From NCBI GenBank assembly GCA_041397845.1, contig JAWKVW010000004.1, forward strand, positions 124,001 to 188,000: 64,000 nucleotides of DNA, read 5' to 3'. Below, piece after piece: positions 62,508 through 64,000 of this stretch. Each line of letters starts with the position of its first letter. The first letter of the stretch is position 1. The notes under the pieces are model-generated. The model saw nothing but the letters and a program-made list of their open reading frames with translations. It did no database searches and had not been told where the DNA came from. Origin of the DNA: JAKPQE01 sp041397845 (GTDB lineage: Bacteria > Pseudomonadota > Alphaproteobacteria > Rhizobiales > JAKPQE01). Both the position numbers and the translations under genes were made by a program.

Positions 62508-63328
62508 TCAGAAATGGCGAACCCGAAGTGACAAGGGGTAACACCGCTGAGTCCTGTTGACAAATGCCTTCGTCCAGAGGCGGATGGCGGCGATGAGGAC
62601 GAAGCCGAGGTAACTGGCGGCGGTTTTGTCGTATCGCGTGGCGAGGCGGCGTGAGTTCTTGAGCTTGTTGAAGCAGCGCTCGATGCGGTTCCTGAGCGCG
62701 TAGATGTGACCGTCGATGGCGATCTGAGCCTTGCGGCAGCGGCGCGTCGGGATGATCGGGGCGATGCCACGCGCCTCCATCTCCTGGCGGATGAAATCGG
62801 CGTCATAACCGCGATCGGCGATGAGCACTTTCGGCTCGGGACCTTCGGCATCGAGTAGCGGGATGGCGCCGGTATAGTCCGAACCTTGGCCCGGCGCGAT
62901 GTCGAGCGCTACGGGGAGACCGGCACCGTTGGTGCGAAGATGAATTTTGGTCGTGAAGCCACCGCGCGAGCGCCCAAGACCCTGTCTCGGAGTCCCCCCC
63001 TTGCGCCGGCGGCGCAGTGATGCGCCCGGATGATGGTGCTGTCGATCATCTGAACCGTCTCGCCGACGTCCTCGGTGTCGTTCAGCGCCTCCAGCAACAG
63101 ATCCCAAAGGCCGGACAGGGTCCAGCGCCGGAATTGCCGGTAGACCGACGACCATTTGCCAAAGAAATCTGGGAGATCGCGCCATTGTGCGCCGGTTCGG
63201 GCGATCCAGAAGACGCCGTCGAGAACAAGGCGATGATCCCGCGGTCGCCGCCCGCTGTGCGCCCCGCGCGTCGTCACGAAGGGTGCGAAAAACATCCATT
63301 CCTCGTCGCTCATCAGGTCTCGAATCAA
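62508..63328 (-). CDS. IS5-family transposase, two frames joined by likely -1 frameshift
   Basis: Frame A starts at ATG 63328 (MIRDLMSDEEWMFFAPFV) and contains WRDLPDFFGKWSSVYRQFRRW and the first catalytic Asp in VQMIDSTIIRAHH. It would stop at 62909. Frame B carries LGRSRGGFTTKIHLRTNGAG, the second Asp in LIADRGYDADFIR, and RNRIERCFNKLKNSRRLATRYDK with the catalytic Glu. The frames meet at a run of seven G (minus strand, 62991-62998), where a -1 slip joins them. Frame B has no stop inside the element: it reads through the end VNRT into flanking DNA and stops at 62508. All three DDE residues are present. Confidence 0.9.
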
Positions 63329-63400
63329 GGTCGCCTCCCTTCCGAAAGCGACTTTGAATCATCGATTCACCCGTTTGGGAATCCTATTTGTCAACAGGAC
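62551..63400. mobile_element. IS5-family (IS427-like) insertion sequence, 850 bp
   Basis: Perfect 15-base inverted ends: GTCCTGTTGACAAAT at 62551-62565 and its reverse complement at 63386-63400. Inside is one transposase on the minus strand in two overlapping frames. I could not see a convincing target duplication: flanks are CTGA on the left and CTAG on the right. The element lies within the broken gene at 62.1-63.9 kb. Confidence 0.9.
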
Positions 63401-63862
63401 CTAGACACGATGCAATTCTGCTTTCCAGACTGGCACACGAAAGATTTGATCGCCTGACTGGTACCGACCCGACACAGCGGGCCACATGATACCTTCAGCC
63501 AGGCTATTGGATAGAATTGGCCAGTGGATAGAGAACTGCGGTGCAAAAAGACATTCAAAAAATGGAGCCATAAATACTTGGCGTATGCCAACGATCCCAA
63601 ATCACGGCGAGGTGCCGAAGGGCCTGGGCGTGAACGGGGCGAAGATCCGTGAAGCAATCAAGGAGTCTGGCGCTCACGACGGAAGCACTGTCTGCCTACG
63701 TTCTTTTTTCATCCGGGCGCGCAAGTGGCTAATGGCGTCCCACTCTATTTGATCAATTTGAACACCTTGGCAATCAAGTGCTATCAAAAAGGCTTGGCTT
63801 TTGATCCGGCGGACACGTGGCACACCCTGAGCGATGAGCTTGACGATTCCTTCAGAAGTTGA

Positions 63863-64000
63863 AAACGACTTAATTTCAGGTCTATATTTCAAAAAATAAC
63901 ACGTGCTCACTATTTAAAACACAATTCGTTTGAATTATTATTACAATCAACCAAAATAGCCCCGAAAAAACAGAATAATCACCACACTCATCTGCCAGAG
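63863..64000. other. AT-rich stretch, no gene seen
   Basis: The last 138 bases are strongly AT-rich compared with the rest of the window and contain no supported gene or RNA. A minus-strand reading at 63674-63910 lies antisense to the broken gene and lacks support. Confidence 0.5.

Larger units (their letters stand above)
62140..63862 (+). pseudogene. Broken gene (possibly AbiU2/HEPN-like) interrupted by an IS element
   Basis: Fragments on both sides of the IS element join into one protein of about 300 residues. Left side: NVPEWVNWLDNDEYHAIW, an in-frame stop at 62233, EVSFNTLAGIAEADSNRALNNPLVSGAI, then in another frame RRLTDKSSNVISLSRLLNEI and LLTRENYVAFDGRPYDYERAKDEYF. Right side, beyond 63400: AHERFDRLTGTDPTQRAT, LLDRIGQWIENCGAK, KKWSHKYLAYANDPKSRRG, then TFFFHPGAQVANGVPLYLINLN and DTWHTLSDELDDSFRS to 63862. 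The RRLTDxxxNVISLxRLL part recalls HEPN/AbiU2-type proteins, but this is from memory of the family only. Several frame breaks, a stop codon and the insertion make it non-functional. Confidence 0.5.

Noticed and set aside
62545..63406. Target-site duplication of the IS element
   Set aside because: Flanks CTGA and CTAG do not give an exact repeat next to the 15-base ends, so no duplication is claimed.
63674..63910. 78-codon minus-strand frame near the right edge
   Set aside because: It overlaps, antisense, the C-terminal part of the broken gene and has no ribosome site or recognisable domain.

Overview
The window is GC-rich (roughly two thirds G+C, with strong G/C bias at third codon positions). 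It looks like the chromosome of an alphaproteobacterium of the order Hyphomicrobiales (Rhizobiales). The pointers are the hisS-hisZ-hisG order at the left edge, the gph / rpiA / DUF2059 / gor neighbourhood, a class II DAHP synthase, CreA, DUF2865, DUF2269 and DUF971 proteins, and a tRNA-Val(CAC) of rhizobial type. I cannot place it to genus. No rRNA, CRISPR array or replication origin was seen.

Layout. 0-2.5 kb: end of hisS, then hisZ and hisG (histidine biosynthesis). 2.6-4.1 kb: a sigma-54-type response regulator, followed by about 1 kb of non-coding duplicated repeat. 5.1-13.6 kb: a FlaA1/CapD-type sugar-nucleotide enzyme, a nitroreductase, HupE/UreJ, RarD, citramalate synthase, a DUF559 nuclease-like protein and cysS. 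13.8-16.6 kb: an Abi_2 (HEPN) abortive-infection-type gene, a BigR/SqrR-like persulfide-sensing ArsR regulator flanked by two small genes that share a TGAACCGG palindrome, and creA. 16.4-22.4 kb: an aromatic (homogentisate) catabolic cluster (monooxygenase, DUF2783, MBL-fold protein, MsrB, homogentisate dioxygenase) divergent from a MarR regulator and maleylacetoacetate isomerase, with a clear operator dyad. 22.7-34.4 kb: housekeeping and transport genes (DUF2865, gltX, two MFS carriers, an extradiol dioxygenase, a CBS-domain protein, aroG, ybdK). 34.4-42.6 kb: a TetR gene with twin operators, a glutathione reductase fused to a GNAT domain, rpiA, gabD, gph, and a reductase divergent from a second TetR gene. 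42.7-47.0 kb: tRNA-Val, a tandem repeat and a module whose genes are all broken by small indels (secreted protein, membrane protein, DUF2892 protein, Met/Gly-rich cytochrome c, TrkH). 47.2-61.2 kb: L,D-transpeptidase, DUF971, the molybdenum-cofactor genes (moaA; fdhD-mobA-mobB-moeA), a polar amino-acid ABC importer, and ApbC/Mrp. 61.3-64 kb: an AT-richer accessory tail with a HigBA-like toxin-antitoxin pair and an IS5-family (IS427-like) element inserted in an already broken, possibly defence-related gene.

A strong theme is small indels that break reading frames but leave the protein recognisable in the next frame: hisZ, hmgA, the second MFS gene, everything from 43.2 to 46.6 kb, DUF971, moaA, mobA, DUF4202 and higBA. 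Most fit loss of one base. Because essential or conserved genes are affected and conservation resumes exactly after each break, I read most of these as assembly or sequencing errors rather than decay. The broken gene under the IS element is the exception and looks like real decay. Coordinates of broken genes span the reconstructed product.
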